From the NCBI RefSeq assembly GCF_037414475.1, contig NZ_CP147913.1:7686001-7750000 (forward strand): 64,000 nucleotides of DNA, written 5' to 3'. Numbering within the stretch: position 1 is the first letter of the stretch; each line of letters opens with the position of its first letter. A program made the position numbers and the translations under genes. Source of the stretch: Myxococcus stipitatus. GTDB lineage: Bacteria > Myxococcota > Myxococcia > Myxococcales > Myxococcaceae. Shown piece after piece: positions 17,720 to 27,255 of the stretch. The notes under the pieces were generated by a model. The model was given only the letters and a program-made list of their open reading frames with translations, ran no database searches and was not told the DNA's origin.

Positions 17720-18888
17720 AACATGTGGCCGAAGGTGACGTAGAAGCGCTGGCGTCCCGTCTCCGTGGAGCGCGCGTAGTCCATGCGGACGATGGCCGCG
17801 CGCCGCGACAGGCGCACGCCTCCGCCGATGCCCGGGTGCCACTCGTGCCACTTGCCGTCCGACACCCCCGGGTGCCACACGCGCCCCAGGTCCAGGAACA
17901 TCACCGCGCCCACCTTCATGCTCTTGCCGAACACTTGAAGGTTCGCGGCGTGGAAGCGCAGCTCGGTGTTGGTGAACGCCTTGATGTTGCCGGAGAAGCG
18001 GTTGCGCTCGATTCCGCGCACGCTGCTCATGCCGCCGATTCCCTCCGACACGTTGACTCCGCCCGTGTTGCTCCACTCGAAGAACGGGACGTCGCCAAAC
18101 AGCATGTCCAACGTCAGCCGCTGCGCCAGCGTCAGCCGCGATGACAGCCGCAGGTAGCGCCGCTCGCTCAAGGTGATGCCCGCGTACTGGTAGCGGCTGC
18201 CCGTTGCCTGTCCGGAGACGCGCAGGGCGATCTCCTCCACGCCGCCCTCCAGCGGGTCCGTCTCGTCGTCGCGGGTGTCCCACAGCGCGCCGACCAGGAG
18301 CTGGCCCGTGGAGCCTCCCTCGATTCCGAGCGGGCGCTGCTGCGTCAACATGGAGTGGTCATACGTGTCCACGCTCGTGTACCGCCAGGCGTAGCCGACG
18401 TAGGACTGGAGGGGGTGCTTGGGGCCGAAGGGGCGGCCCCTCAAGCGGAACCATGCGCCGGGAGCCCCCTTGTCGAAGGCATAGCGCTCATTGTCCACGT
18501 CGCCGCGGAAGTCCGGCGCGGACAGGTTTCCCGCCCCGAAGAAGGGGCTGCGCAGCTCCCGCTTGTACTCGAGCCCCGCCTCCAGCCGCAGCGGTCCGAT
18601 GAGCCGCGGCCCGTCGTAGCGTAGGTAGTGGCTCTGCACGCCTCGGCTGCTGAACAGCACCTGCGCGCCGATGCCATGCGCGTACGGCGTCTTGCCCGGG
18701 CCGTACAGGTAGATGCCGCCTACCGCGCCGTAGCTCAGCCCGTGGTCCGAGCTGAACGTCATCATCGGCAGCGCGATGATGTCCGAGCCGGAGTCCGTCT
18801 GCGTGGGGGGCAGTCCGGGCGCTGGCCGGGAGGGCGACTTCACCGGCGCGGCACCAAGAATGACGAGCAGAACAGCGGGAAGGAGCAT
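17716..18888 (-). CDS. Outer-membrane beta-barrel protein, Omp85/D15-like surface antigen
   Basis: A 390-residue exported protein: signal peptide (LLPAVLLVILGAAPV), then aromatic/Gly-alternating strands to a C-terminal Phe (FYVTFGHMF), typical of BAM-assembled barrels. MSSVRGIERNRFSGN (~275-290) matches the VRGxxxxxxxGN region of the Omp85 conserved loop. It lacks POTRA domains, so it is a barrel-only member and not BamA. Function is unknown: possibly secretion or lipid export. It converges on the mevalonate operon. Confidence 0.75.
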   Translation of the reverse strand: MLLPAVLLVILGAAPVKSPSRPAPGLPPTQTDSGSDIIALPMMTFSSDHGLSYGAVGGIYLYGPGKTPYAHGIGAQVLFSSRGVQSHYLRYDGPRLIGPLRLEAGLEYKRELRSPFFGAGNLSAPDFRGDVDNERYAFDKGAPGAWFRLRGRPFGPKHPLQSYVGYAWRYTSVDTYDHSMLTQQRPLGIEGGSTGQLLVGALWDTRDDETDPLEGGVEEIALRVSGQATGSRYQYAGITLSERRYLRLSSRLTLAQRLTLDMLFGDVPFFEWSNTGGVNVSEGIGGMSSVRGIERNRFSGNIKAFTNTELRFHAANLQVFGKSMKVGAVMFLDLGRVWHPGVSDGKWHEWHPGIGGGVRLSRRAAIVRMDYARSTETGRQRFYVTFGHMF

Positions 18889-19040
18889 GGGGACCGTGGT
18901 GACGCGTCACTGTGTCGGAACCATCCCGACAGAAGGACGGCGCTACTTGCCCGCCTGCATTCCAGGAGGGCTGCCTTCGACTGAAGGCGGCCGTCCCCCC
19001 AAGTGCTCATCTTGGCTGCTGGGGGAGGGGAGGCGTCAAC

Positions 19041-20624
19041 GTGAGTGCTGCCATGACTCCAACTTCTGGGATGTGGGCACGAGCGCTTGCGCGGCGGATT
19101 CGTTCGAAAGTTCCGCCCGCAGCGGCGCACGGCCGACGAAACCTTCTGATTGTGCACCTCGATGGCGTACCCAAAGCCCTTCTGGACGAGGCGATGGTTG
19201 CCGGCCAACTGCCGTTCTTCTCCCGACTCATCCGGTCCGGCGAGTTTCTCCTGGATGACGCCTTTTGGGGCGCGCCGACGTCCACGCCGTACTTCGAAGC
19301 GGGGCTGCTGTACGGGCTGCGGCACTCCAACCTGCCCGCATACTCATGGTTCGACCGGGAGCTGGGGCGCGAGCTGCGGATGAACGTGCCCGCGGACGCG
19401 CTCGAGGTCGAACGGCGGCTGCGGGGCAACGGTCGCGGCAGCCTGTTGGACGGTGGGGGCCATGGCTACTTCACGCTGTTCCGGGCGGGCGCACAGAACG
19501 CGTTCAGCATGAGCACGCTGGGCAGCTTGAGGCTGATGGCGGAGGGCTTCTCCTACGAGATGATGGGGCTGTCCTCCGGGCACACGCAAAGCGTCTGGTC
19601 CTTCCTGCGCTCGCTGGGCGTGGATGCGTGGCAGTCGGCGCGCGAGATGTTGCGCTGGGCGCGGGCGAGGAAGGACTGGCGTCACGAGCGCGCCTTCCTC
19701 ATCAGCCGGATCTTCTTCCAGAGGTTGGGCTGGAGCTTCGCGCACACGAAGGCCCTGGTGGACATGGCGCGCGGCGTGCCCGTCATCTACCTGGTGTACG
19801 GCAACTACGACGAGACAGCGCATCGCCGAGGTCCCCGCTCGTGTCTCGCGCGCTCGGAGCTCCACCGCGTGGATGCGTACCTCGCGGAGCTCTACGCGAT
19901 GGCCCGTTCGGTGGAGCGGCCCTACGACGTCGTCATCCTCTCGGACCACGGCCATGTGGACAGTGTCCCTCTGGCGGAACGCCAGGGCACGCGGCTCGAG
20001 TCCGCGCTCTTGAGCGGGCCCGACGCACCGCTCCCGGACGACGTGGTGAGTGGCTTGTGTGAAGGGCGTCCTCGTCCGGAGCGCGACTTGCGTCCACGCA
20101 AGCCCTTCACGCCCGTGGTCGTCGAGTGCGGCAACTTCGCCCACGTCTATCTCTCAGGAGAGCGCGAGGCGCTGGAGGCTCGGGAGTTGCTGGCGCGTCA
20201 CCCGGACGTGCTGGCGCGTGCGGTGCGGAACCCGGACGTGGGGTTGGTCGCGATGCGGCGAGGGCGCTCCGCGGCGGTGGTGGTGCAAGGAGGTGTCTAC
20301 GGTCCGGAGGACCTGGCGCGTGCGCCCTTGTCCTCCGAGTTCAGCCGCCGCGCGCTGATGGACTTCCTCCGGGGCTTGCCGGCCATGAAGACAGCGGGAG
20401 ACCTGGTGCTCTTCGGCCAGGTGTTGCACCGAGGCGGCACCGTGGGCTTCGCGTGGGAGCTCGGCTCGCACGGGGGGCTGACGCGCACGGAGGCCAACAG
20501 CCTGGTGTGTTGGCCGGCCGAGGCGCCGGTGGACCTGTCGGGCCTGGGCCACTGCGTGGACCTGCATGAGCGGCTCGCGGAAGCCTACCTGGAGCCTGTG
20601 CGCCGCCTTCGGTGGGCGCCGTGA
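19041..20624 (+). CDS. Alkaline phosphatase-superfamily protein (type I phosphodiesterase-like)
   Basis: A 527-residue protein resembling the alkaline phosphatase/nucleotide pyrophosphatase superfamily. Visible motifs: NLLIVHLDGVPKALLDEA (first metal-site Asp), the nucleophile region FWGAPTSTPYFEAGL with Thr/Ser near Pro, VYGNYDETAHRRGP (metal-site Asp/His) and VVILSDHGHVDSVPLAERQG with the SDHGH metal motif. No signal peptide is evident. GTG 19041 is chosen because GGGGAGG lies eight bases upstream; ATG 19053 is also possible. The next gene, an LPG-synthase-type membrane protein, overlaps by four bases, suggesting a joint role in membrane lipid or headgroup metabolism. Confidence 0.72.
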   Translation: MSAAMTPTSGMWARALARRIRSKVPPAAAHGRRNLLIVHLDGVPKALLDEAMVAGQLPFFSRLIRSGEFLLDDAFWGAPTSTPYFEAGLLYGLRHSNLPAYSWFDRELGRELRMNVPADALEVERRLRGNGRGSLLDGGGHGYFTLFRAGAQNAFSMSTLGSLRLMAEGFSYEMMGLSSGHTQSVWSFLRSLGVDAWQSAREMLRWARARKDWRHERAFLISRIFFQRLGWSFAHTKALVDMARGVPVIYLVYGNYDETAHRRGPRSCLARSELHRVDAYLAELYAMARSVERPYDVVILSDHGHVDSVPLAERQGTRLESALLSGPDAPLPDDVVSGLCEGRPRPERDLRPRKPFTPVVVECGNFAHVYLSGEREALEARELLARHPDVLARAVRNPDVGLVAMRRGRSAAVVVQGGVYGPEDLARAPLSSEFSRRALMDFLRGLPAMKTAGDLVLFGQVLHRGGTVGFAWELGSHGGLTRTEANSLVCWPAEAPVDLSGLGHCVDLHERLAEAYLEPVRRLRWAP

Positions 20625-21736
20625 GGCAAGGGCTCCAGCCGCGGAAGGGCTGGGGCCCGTGGCCTTCGCCGCGAGGAGGCGGCCTCTCCAAGGTGTTGTT
20701 CGTGGTGCTGGGGACGCTGTTCTCCCTCGTCCTGCTCTCCACTGCCTTCTTCCGTTGGAACCTTCGAGGACCCGGACCCCTCCTGGCGCCACGCTTCTCG
20801 TTCTCGGACTTCATCGGGGACTTGCCGGGGCACCTCGTGTGGCTGATTCCCTTCGTGGTACTCCAGGGGAGTGTCATCCCGCTGCGGGCCGTGCAGTGGC
20901 AGAGCACGCTGCCCAAGCGCGTGCCCTTTCGCGAGCGCTACCATCTGGTGGCTATTGGCGCCTTCGCCCACAACGTGCTGCCCGGAAAGCTGGGCGATCT
21001 CCTTCGCGCGTTCCTGCTGTCGCGCACGGAGCGCATCCCCTTCCTGCTCTGCCTGGGCACGGTGGCCGTCTGCAAGTTGATGGAGTTCGCCGCCCTGATG
21101 CTGGTGGTCTCCCTCTCCCTGCTGGGGCCCTTCGGGGCCACGCTCTCCCGTTTCCGGGGGCAGCTCGAGGTGGCGGTGTTCTTGTGCGTGGGGTTGGTGG
21201 TCCTCGTCGTCCTCCTGGCCCGAGGCTCCGCGCCGCTGGCGAGGTTCCTCCACCAGCGCCACCGCTTCCCCCGCGTGGAGGGCTTCCTCCACCACGTCAG
21301 CGACGGACTGGGGGCGGCCCGCTCCTTCCTGGGAATGGCGAAGGTGCTCTTCTTCTCCGCGGGGCCGGTGCTGGCGTCGGTGCTGGCCTACGGGTTGGCA
21401 CTCCAGGGCCTGTCCATCCCCGGTGGCCTCTTCGCGGGCGCGGTGGTGTTGGGCGCTATCTCCCTGGGGCAGGCGCTGCCGGGGGTGCCCGCGGGCATGG
21501 GGCTCTACTACTTCGTCACGAGCTGGGCGGCGCGCAGCCTGGGCTCGTCACCAGAGGACGCGGCGGCCTTCGCGACGCTCACCCACCTGGGGACGGTGCT
21601 CAGCCAGGCCGGGGTCGGCGCTGTCTCCGTCTACGTCCGGAAGATTCGGATTCGGGATCTACGCAAGGGCGGCAGCCTGGCGCGAGAGGCGGCGCACCAC
21701 GTGGCCCACGAAGCCGTCGAGCCCGCGCGGCCATGA
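20621..21736 (+). CDS. Lysylphosphatidylglycerol synthase-type transmembrane protein
   Basis: A ~371-residue membrane protein with the fold of the LPG synthase/UPF0104 flippase family. About eight hydrophobic segments are visible, with the family motif AIGAFAHNVLPGKLGDLLRAFLLS and SLGQALPGVPAGMGLYYFV. It lacks the soluble MprF aminoacyl-transfer domain, so it is more likely a glycolipid-related transporter or an AglD-like protein. GTG 20621 overlaps the upstream TGA (GTGA); GTG 20612 in the same frame is an alternative. The upstream phosphatase-like gene forms an operon with it. A bidirectional terminator follows. Confidence 0.75.
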   Translation: MRQGLQPRKGWGPWPSPRGGGLSKVLFVVLGTLFSLVLLSTAFFRWNLRGPGPLLAPRFSFSDFIGDLPGHLVWLIPFVVLQGSVIPLRAVQWQSTLPKRVPFRERYHLVAIGAFAHNVLPGKLGDLLRAFLLSRTERIPFLLCLGTVAVCKLMEFAALMLVVSLSLLGPFGATLSRFRGQLEVAVFLCVGLVVLVVLLARGSAPLARFLHQRHRFPRVEGFLHHVSDGLGAARSFLGMAKVLFFSAGPVLASVLAYGLALQGLSIPGGLFAGAVVLGAISLGQALPGVPAGMGLYYFVTSWAARSLGSSPEDAAAFATLTHLGTVLSQAGVGAVSVYVRKIRIRDLRKGGSLAREAAHHVAHEAVEPARP

Positions 21737-21758
21737 GCGAGGAGGGCCCAGAAACGCG

Positions 21759-21792
21759 AAAGGGGCCCCGGCTAACAAGCCGGGACCCCTTA
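21759..21792. terminator. Bidirectional terminator between the LPG-like gene and tRNA-Leu
   Basis: A long GC-rich stem pairs AGGGG..CCGGCT (21761-21773) with AGCCGG..CCCCT (21778-21790) around AACA. Read leftwards it is followed by CCTTTCGCGTTT, suitable for ending tRNA transcription; read rightwards it follows the LPG-like gene. Confidence 0.75.
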
Positions 21793-21799
21793 TCGACTG

Positions 21800-21883
21800 T
21801 GCCCAGGAGAGGACTCGAACCTCCATGCCCTTGCAGGCGCTAGACCCTGAATCTAGTGTGTCTACCAATTCCACCACCTGGGC
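21800..21883 (-). tRNA. tRNA-Leu, anticodon CAG
   Basis: The complement folds as a class II tRNA. The acceptor stem is GCCCAGG/CCTGGGC; the D-arm contains AATTGGTAGACAC. The anticodon stem-loop is CTAGA-TTCAGGG-TCTAG with anticodon CAG, reading CUG, the commonest Leu codon in this GC-rich genome. A variable arm precedes the T-arm with GGTTCGAGTCC. The discriminator is A, and CCA is not encoded. It has its own promoter upstream (21927-21955) and a strong terminator downstream. Confidence 0.95.
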
Positions 21884-21926
21884 AGGTGGTTCATCGCGGC
21901 GCTGCGGCGTGCTGCGATGGGCGGGA

Positions 21927-21955
21927 CATATAGGTGTACTGCCCCGCCCCGTCAA
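21927..21955 (-). promoter_or_regulatory. Promoter of tRNA-Leu with GC-rich discriminator
   Basis: On the complement TTGACG (21950-21955) is separated by exactly 17 bases from TATATG (21927-21932), which is followed by TCCCGCCC. A near-consensus sigma-70 promoter with a GC-rich discriminator is the hallmark of stable RNA promoters under stringent control. It lies between fdx and the tRNA, so the tRNA is transcribed apart from the isc operon. Confidence 0.8.
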
Positions 21956-21971
21956 GAACTACGTAACAACC

Positions 21972-22349
21972 TCACTTCTTCAGCGGCCATTTCCCCTGGG
22001 CCTCGAGGGCGCGGCGGATGACCGGGTTCTCGTCCATGAAGGCGGTGAGGGACTCCTCGGTGATTTCGACCACCACGTCCTCCTGGCTGAGCTCCGTCTG
22101 GCAGCTCAACCGGGAGTACGGGCGCACGTCGAACCCCATGTCCAGACGGTCCGCCTCCGCGTCCGTCTGCTCACTCAGCGAGTCGAGCCCCTTGCGCACC
22201 CAGATGTGACAGGTGGAGCAGCCGCAGACCCCGCCACAGCTATGGCCCACCTGGGCACCACACTGCTCGGCCGCGTCCAGGAGGGTGGTTCCGGCGGGCA
22301 CGTCCGCGCTGACCTCGGCCAGCGGGCTCTTGAATGTCACCTTGGGCAC
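21972..22349 (-). CDS. fdx: [2Fe-2S] ferredoxin of the ISC system
   Basis: An adrenodoxin-type ferredoxin of 125 residues that supplies electrons for Fe-S cluster assembly on IscU. Ligands C38, C44 and C47 (C-x5-C-x2-C) and C83 (SCQTEL) bind the cluster. It starts one base after the hscA stop, as the last gene of isc. The ~20-residue C-terminal extension (after ~105) is slightly longer than E. coli Fdx. Confidence 0.92.
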   Translation of the reverse strand: MPKVTFKSPLAEVSADVPAGTTLLDAAEQCGAQVGHSCGGVCGCSTCHIWVRKGLDSLSEQTDAEADRLDMGFDVRPYSRLSCQTELSQEDVVVEITEESLTAFMDENPVIRRALEAQGKWPLKK

Positions 22350-22350
22350 G

Positions 22351-24195
22351 TCAGTACTCCTCCACCGAGTGGCCAGCCACGACCTGGGTGATGGCCTGGT
22401 TCATCACCCGCTCGATGAACGGCCGAGACGTCTCATCCAGCGCGTGAACCGCTTCCTTCAGCTTCAAGTAGTCCTGGCCCGCCGCCACCTCGCGCACCTT
22501 CGCCATGGCGGCGTCGATGGTGGCTTTCTCCTCGCCCTGGAGGAGCGAGCCGTGCTCGCGAAGCTGCCGGTCGGCCTCGGCCAGCACCCGCTCGGCGTCC
22601 ACGCGCTGCTCACGCAGCTGCCGCGCCTGGATGTCGTCCTCGGCGTACTCGATGGAGTCGAGCAGCATCCGCTCAATCTCTTCCTCCGTGAGGCCGTGGC
22701 TGGGCTTGACGGTGATGGACTGGGCGGCGCCGGTGCTCTGCTCCTTGGCGGAGACGGAGAGGATGCCGTCCGCGTCCACCTGGAAGCGGACCTCCACCCG
22801 GGCCATGCCCGCCGCGAGCGGGGGGATGCCGGAGAGGGTGAAGCGCGCCAGGCTGCGATTGTCCTCGACCAGCTCGCGCTCGCCCTGCACCACGTGGACG
22901 TCCAGACCCGTCTGCCCGTCCTTGAACGTGGTGAACACCTGCGCCGCGGCGGTGGGGATGGTGGAGTTGCGCTGGATGAGCTTCTCGGTGATTCCGCCCA
23001 TCGTCTCCAGACCGAGCGACAGGGGAATCACGTCCAAGAGCAGCACCTCGTCCTGGCGGGACTCGTTGGTGAGCAGGTCCGCCTGCACCGCCGCGCCCAA
23101 CGCCACCACCTGGTCCGGGTCGATGTCGCCCAGGGGCTCGCGGCCGAACAGCTCCGCCACATAGCGGCGCACCGCGGGCACTCGCGTCGAGCCGCCCACC
23201 AGGATGACCCCGTCCAACTCGCCCGGCGCCACGCCCGCGTCCTTCATCGCCCGGCGGCAGACGAGGCCCGTCTTCTGGACCAGCGGTTGGATCCACGCGT
23301 CGAAGTCCGCGCGCTTCACCGTGTACGCCCGGCCGTCCACCGTGAGCGTCGCCTCCGGCGCGTCGGTGAGGGCCTCCTTGGCCTTGCGCGAGGCGGCCAG
23401 CGTCTCCGCCACCAGGGCGGGGGAGGGCGCCGAGACTCCCAGGTCCTGGAACACCTTCTGGGCAATGGCCCGGTCGAAGTCGTCGCCGCCCAGGGCGGAG
23501 TCGCCGCCGGTGGACTTCACCTCGAACACGCCATCCACCAGCTTGAGGATGGAGATGTCGAAGGTGCCACCGCCCAAGTCGTAGACGGCGAAGGTGCCCT
23601 GGCTGCCCTTGTCCAGGCCGTAGGCCAGCGCCGCCGCGGTGGGCTCGTTGAGCAGCCGCAGCACTTCCAAGCCCGCGAGCCGGCCCGCGTCCTTGGTGGC
23701 CTGCCGCTGAGCGTCGTCGAAGTACGCCGGCACGGTGATGACGGCCTGCTCCACCTTGCTGGAGAAGTGGGCCTCCGCGCGGCGCTTGAGCGCGCGCAGG
23801 ATTTCACCCGACACCTCGATGGGCGTCACCGGGTTGCCGCCCGCCACGTCGAAGCGCACCACCTTGCCGCCGGGCACGAACTGGTAGTGCCCCAGCTTGC
23901 GCGTCTCCGCGTCGTCGGCGCTCCGGCCCATGAAGCGCTTGGCGGAGCTGATGGTGTCGGTGGGGTGCTCGGCGGCCAGCGCGCGGGCCTTGGCGCCCAC
24001 CACCACGCCGCCGTCCTTGCCGTAGTGCACGACGGAGGGGAGCAAGAGCGCGTTGCCCTCGTCCACCGGGACGCAGTGGGGCTTGCCCTGCGACACCGCC
24101 GCGACGAGCGAGTGCGTGGTGCCCAGGTCGATGCCCACCGCCTGCCCCTTGGGCTTCAGCGGGTCGTGGATCTGCAGGTAGCCGTTCTTGCTCAC
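22351..24195 (-). CDS. hscA: Fe-S assembly chaperone HscA (Hsp70)
   Basis: A DnaK-type ATPase that with HscB releases clusters from IscU. The 614-residue product has the phosphate-1 motif [14 protein letters not shown], phosphate-2 [14 protein letters not shown], the adenosine motif [17 protein letters not shown], and a substrate domain from about residue 385 ([17 protein letters not shown]). HscA rather than DnaK is indicated by its length, the divergent C-terminus and its place between hscB and fdx. The start GTG overlaps the hscB stop (GTGA) with GGAGGAGAG just upstream. Confidence 0.94.
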   Translation of the reverse strand: MSKNGYLQIHDPLKPKGQAVGIDLGTTHSLVAAVSQGKPHCVPVDEGNALLLPSVVHYGKDGGVVVGAKARALAAEHPTDTISSAKRFMGRSADDAETRKLGHYQFVPGGKVVRFDVAGGNPVTPIEVSGEILRALKRRAEAHFSSKVEQAVITVPAYFDDAQRQATKDAGRLAGLEVLRLLNEPTAAALAYGLDKGSQGTFAVYDLGGGTFDISILKLVDGVFEVKSTGGDSALGGDDFDRAIAQKVFQDLGVSAPSPALVAETLAASRKAKEALTDAPEATLTVDGRAYTVKRADFDAWIQPLVQKTGLVCRRAMKDAGVAPGELDGVILVGGSTRVPAVRRYVAELFGREPLGDIDPDQVVALGAAVQADLLTNESRQDEVLLLDVIPLSLGLETMGGITEKLIQRNSTIPTAAAQVFTTFKDGQTGLDVHVVQGERELVEDNRSLARFTLSGIPPLAAGMARVEVRFQVDADGILSVSAKEQSTGAAQSITVKPSHGLTEEEIERMLLDSIEYAEDDIQARQLREQRVDAERVLAEADRQLREHGSLLQGEEKATIDAAMAKVREVAAGQDYLKLKEAVHALDETSRPFIERVMNQAITQVVAGHSVEEY

Positions 24196-24749
24196 GACAG
24201 ACTCTCCTCCTCGAACGCTTCCACCTGCTCGAGAAAGCGCGTGAAGTAGCGCACCCGCCCCAGGGCGTGCGACGCCTTTCTCACCTGCGCCTGCGCATCT
24301 TCCCCCGTCCCGCCGCCTTCCAGGGCGCGCAGGGCACCGGCCGCCTCGTCGAGCGCCGCCTTGCGCCGGCCCTCCACCTGCGTCCCCATGGCCTGCACCC
24401 GCGCCAGGTCCTTCTTCTCCATGGCGGTGTCCAATGCCTCGCGCAGCTCCATGACCTCCTCGAGGAACTCCAGGGGCATGTCCTTCTGCGCGCCCGCGTC
24501 CTCGCGCTCCAGGTCCACTCCGTGCAGCTTCAGGAGGTAGAAGGCGCGGCGCACCGGGTCCTTCAGCGTCTTGAAGGCCTCGTTCAGGGCGGTGGTGCCC
24601 TCCAGGGCCTTGAGGCGCTCCTTCGCGTCGGCCTGGGCCACGCGGTCCGGGTGCAGCTGGAGCGACAGCTCGCGGTACTGCTTCTCCAGCGCCGGCACAT
24701 ACACGTCATAGCGACGCGCGAGTCCGAAGACGTCGAAGTGGGTCCTCAC
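24192..24749 (-). CDS. hscB: Fe-S assembly co-chaperone HscB (J-domain)
   Basis: A J-domain partner that brings IscU to HscA and stimulates its ATPase. The HPD motif is at residues 33-35 ([11 protein letters not shown]), followed by the C-terminal three-helix IscU-binding domain (~95-185). The 185 residues fit the family. It starts with GTG and overlaps hscA by four bases. A strong hairpin lies between iscA and this gene, so hscB-hscA-fdx may be expressed at a lower level than iscSUA. Confidence 0.9.
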   Translation of the reverse strand: MRTHFDVFGLARRYDVYVPALEKQYRELSLQLHPDRVAQADAKERLKALEGTTALNEAFKTLKDPVRRAFYLLKLHGVDLEREDAGAQKDMPLEFLEEVMELREALDTAMEKKDLARVQAMGTQVEGRRKAALDEAAGALRALEGGGTGEDAQAQVRKASHALGRVRYFTRFLEQVEAFEEESLS

Positions 24750-24780
24750 TCGGAATGCTCCATGGGGCGGACAAACGAAA

Positions 24781-24838
24781 GGGGCCCGGTGGTTGGCCGG
24801 GCCCCGCGTGACGGCGTCCCTTCCGGAAGGGAAGGGAC
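24781..24838 (-). terminator. Two hairpins inside the isc operon, between iscA and hscB
   Basis: GGGGCCCGG (24781-24789) pairs perfectly with CCGGGCCCC (24797-24805); leftwards it is followed by TTTCGTTTG, a partial T-run. A second stem, GTCCCTT/AAGGGAC (24816-24838), lies between it and the iscA stop. Placement within a same-strand operon suggests partial termination or mRNA processing that sets iscSUA above hscBA-fdx. Confidence 0.65.
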
Positions 24839-24854
24839 CCGAATGGACTGACGC

Positions 24855-25256
24855 TCAGACGGAGAAGCTCTCTCCGCAGCCGCACGCGGCCTTGATGTTG
24901 GGGTTGTTCAGCTTGAAGCCGGAGGCCATGAGCGTCTGCTCGAACACCAGCTCCGTGCCGATGAGGTACAGGTAGCTCTTGGGGTCCACGAAGACGCGCA
25001 CGCCGTCCTTCTCGAAAATCTTGTCGCGCTCGCGGGACTTCTCCGACCACTCCATGGAGTATTGAAGCCCGGAGCAGCCGCCGCCCTTCACCGCCAGCCG
25101 CAAGCCGGCCTCGGGCGTCTGGCGCTGCTCCAGGAGCTCCTTCAGCCGAGCCACGGCGCTGTCCGCCAGGACGATGCCCTTGGGGGCGGGCTTCGCCACG
25201 GGCGCGGGCGTGGGCCCCGGGCTCTGCGTCGTCTGCTGGGTCGCCTGTTCGCTCAT
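24855..25256 (-). CDS. iscA: A-type Fe-S carrier IscA
   Basis: Carries clusters or iron to apo-proteins. The 133-residue protein has the A-type Cys set: C61 (KGGGCSGLQY) and C125/C127 (AACGCGESF). An N-terminal extension of ~27 residues rich in Gln, Pro and Thr precedes the core (GIVLADSAVARLKELL) and is absent from E. coli IscA. It lies 35 bases after iscU. Confidence 0.92.
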   Translation of the reverse strand: MSEQATQQTTQSPGPTPAPVAKPAPKGIVLADSAVARLKELLEQRQTPEAGLRLAVKGGGCSGLQYSMEWSEKSRERDKIFEKDGVRVFVDPKSYLYLIGTELVFEQTLMASGFKLNNPNIKAACGCGESFSV

Positions 25257-25291
25257 GGTCTGCCTCCTGGAGTCCCGAAATGCCTCAGGAC

Positions 25292-25693
25292 CTACGATGC
25301 CTGGGCCTTGCGCGCGGCGCGCTTCTTCTTGAAGTCCTCGATGGCCGCCTTGATGGCGTCCTCGGCCAGCACCGAGCAGTGGATCTTCACCGGCGGCAGC
25401 GCCAGCTCGCGGGCCACGTCCTTGTTGGAGATGGTCATCGCCTGGTCCACCGTCTTGCCCTTCACCCACTCGGTGACGAGCGACGACGACGCGATGGCCG
25501 ACCCGCAGCCGAAGGTCTTGAACCGCGCGTCCTCGATGAGCCCGTCGTCCGAAATCTTCAGCTGCAGGCGCATCACGTCGCCGCAGGCGGGCGCGCCCAC
25601 CAGGCCGGTGCCGACGTTCGGGTCTTCCTTGTCCATCGTCCCGACGTTGCGGGGGTTCTCGTAGTGGTCGATGACCTTGTCGCTGTAAGCCAT
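25292..25693 (-). CDS. iscU: Fe-S scaffold IscU
   Basis: The scaffold on which IscS sulfur and iron build [2Fe-2S] clusters. All ligand positions are present and numbered as in E. coli: C37 (followed by D39), C63 and C106. The HscA-recognition motif LPPVK is at 99-103. The 133 residues match the family. It lies 98 bases downstream of iscS. Confidence 0.96.
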   Translation of the reverse strand: MAYSDKVIDHYENPRNVGTMDKEDPNVGTGLVGAPACGDVMRLQLKISDDGLIEDARFKTFGCGSAIASSSLVTEWVKGKTVDQAMTISNKDVARELALPPVKIHCSVLAEDAIKAAIEDFKKKRAARKAQAS

Positions 25694-25791
25694 GACAGCT
25701 CCTTCAACCGATGCTTCTCACCAAAGGTTCCGAGGGGCAATGCCCACCGGGGGAGGGGCCATGCGCCCCGCTGATTGCCTGGAAAGGCGCG

Positions 25792-27156
25792 CTAATGCGC
25801 CGTCCACTCGATGCTCTTGAGGTCGATGCCTTCCTTGGCCATCTCGTACAGGGGGCTCATGTCTCGCAACTTGCGCACCTTGTCCACGACGAGCTGGACG
25901 ACGTAGTCGACCTCCTCCTCGGTGGTGAAGCGCCCCAGTCCGAAGCGGATGGAGCTGTGGGCCAGCTCCTCGTCCACGCCCAACGCGCGCAGCACGTAGG
26001 AGGGCTCCAGCGAGGCGGACGTGCACGCGGACCCGGAGGACACCGCCACGTCCTTGATGCCCATCATCAGCGACTCGCCCTCGGCGTGGGCGAAGGAGAT
26101 GTTGAGGTTGCCCGGCAGCCGGTGCTCCATGGACCCGTTGATGATGGTCATGTCCAGCGCGTCCGTCAGGCCTTTGCGCAGCTTCTCGCGCAGGCGGAGG
26201 ATGCGGGCGGCCTCGTCGGCCAGCTCCTCGCGCGCCAGCTGCGCCGCGTGGCCGAAGCCGACGATGGCCGCGACGTTGAGCGTGCCGGAGCGCATGCCGC
26301 GCTCATGGCCGCCGCCGTCGATGATGGGGGCGATGCGCACGCGCGGCTTGCGGCGCACGTACAGCGCGCCGATGCCCTTGGGGCCGTACATCTTGTGCGA
26401 GGTGATGGAGGCCAGGTCCACCTTCATGGCCTCCACGTCGAAGGGCACCTTGCCGATGCCCTGCACCGCGTCGCAGTGGAAGAGGATGCCCTTCTTGCGG
26501 CACAGCGCGCCAATCTCCGCGATGGGCTGCACGACGCCAATCTCGTTGTTCACGAACATGATGGAGACGAGCACCGTCTTCGGCGTCATCGCCTCCTCGA
26601 GCTTCTCCAGGTTGACGCGCCCGTCCTTCTCCACGTCCAGGTACGTCACGCGAGCGCCGCCGGTGGGCATCTCCGCCCACTTCTCGTACGTCTCGTCGTT
26701 CTCCAGGTCGTGCTTCGCGGCGAGCTCCGCCACTTCCTCGGGGGAGACGTCCCGGCCGGCCAACTGCCCGAGGCGCAGGAGCTTCAGCTCGTCCAGCCGC
26801 TCCTGACGCACGCGCTCCAGGCGCTTGCAGGTGTCCAGGATGGCCTTGTGCTCGGTCTTCAGGGTGATGATGTGGTCACCCTTCGTCTTGTAGTACTCGA
26901 CGACGCCCTTGATGGCGAGGTTGTCGGACTCGGTGGCGCCCGAGGTGAAGACAATCTCCTGGTCCGTCGCGCCGATGAGCTCCGCCACCTGCTGGCGCGC
27001 CTTCTTCACCGCCGCTTCGGCCTTCCAGCCGAACACGTGGTTGCGGCTGGACGCGTTGCCGAAGTCCTCGCGCAGATAGGGAAGCATCACGTCCAACACG
27101 CGCGGGTCCAGCGGCGTCGTGGCGTGGTTGTCCATGTAGATTGGCAGCTTCACCAT
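25792..27156 (-). CDS. iscS: Cysteine desulfurase IscS (enlarged)
   Basis: A PLP enzyme that removes sulfur from cysteine and passes it to IscU and tRNA-modifying proteins. [15 protein letters not shown] opens the protein; [16 protein letters not shown] has the PLP Lys; [17 protein letters not shown] has the catalytic Cys loop. At 454 residues it is about 50 longer than E. coli IscS. The extra residues lie after [20 protein letters not shown] (~residues 110-165), a charged insertion between well-conserved blocks. Start 27156 gives the canonical N-terminus. It is the first gene of isc; no iscR precedes it. Confidence 0.93.
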   Translation of the reverse strand: MVKLPIYMDNHATTPLDPRVLDVMLPYLREDFGNASSRNHVFGWKAEAAVKKARQQVAELIGATDQEIVFTSGATESDNLAIKGVVEYYKTKGDHIITLKTEHKAILDTCKRLERVRQERLDELKLLRLGQLAGRDVSPEEVAELAAKHDLENDETYEKWAEMPTGGARVTYLDVEKDGRVNLEKLEEAMTPKTVLVSIMFVNNEIGVVQPIAEIGALCRKKGILFHCDAVQGIGKVPFDVEAMKVDLASITSHKMYGPKGIGALYVRRKPRVRIAPIIDGGGHERGMRSGTLNVAAIVGFGHAAQLAREELADEAARILRLREKLRKGLTDALDMTIINGSMEHRLPGNLNISFAHAEGESLMMGIKDVAVSSGSACTSASLEPSYVLRALGVDEELAHSSIRFGLGRFTTEEEVDYVVQLVVDKVRKLRDMSPLYEMAKEGIDLKSIEWTAH

Positions 27157-27255
27157 TGCTTCCCACACCTTCCTGAAGGGCTGATACCGGCCCCCGCACC
27201 CCGGCGCCACACTGGGGGCGCTCTGCGGCGGCATACACCGTCTCACATGAATGTG

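Noticed and set aside
22213-24249. A 678-codon frame on the + strand
   Set aside because: It is the antisense of hscA and fdx; the hscA frame has all Hsp70 motifs.
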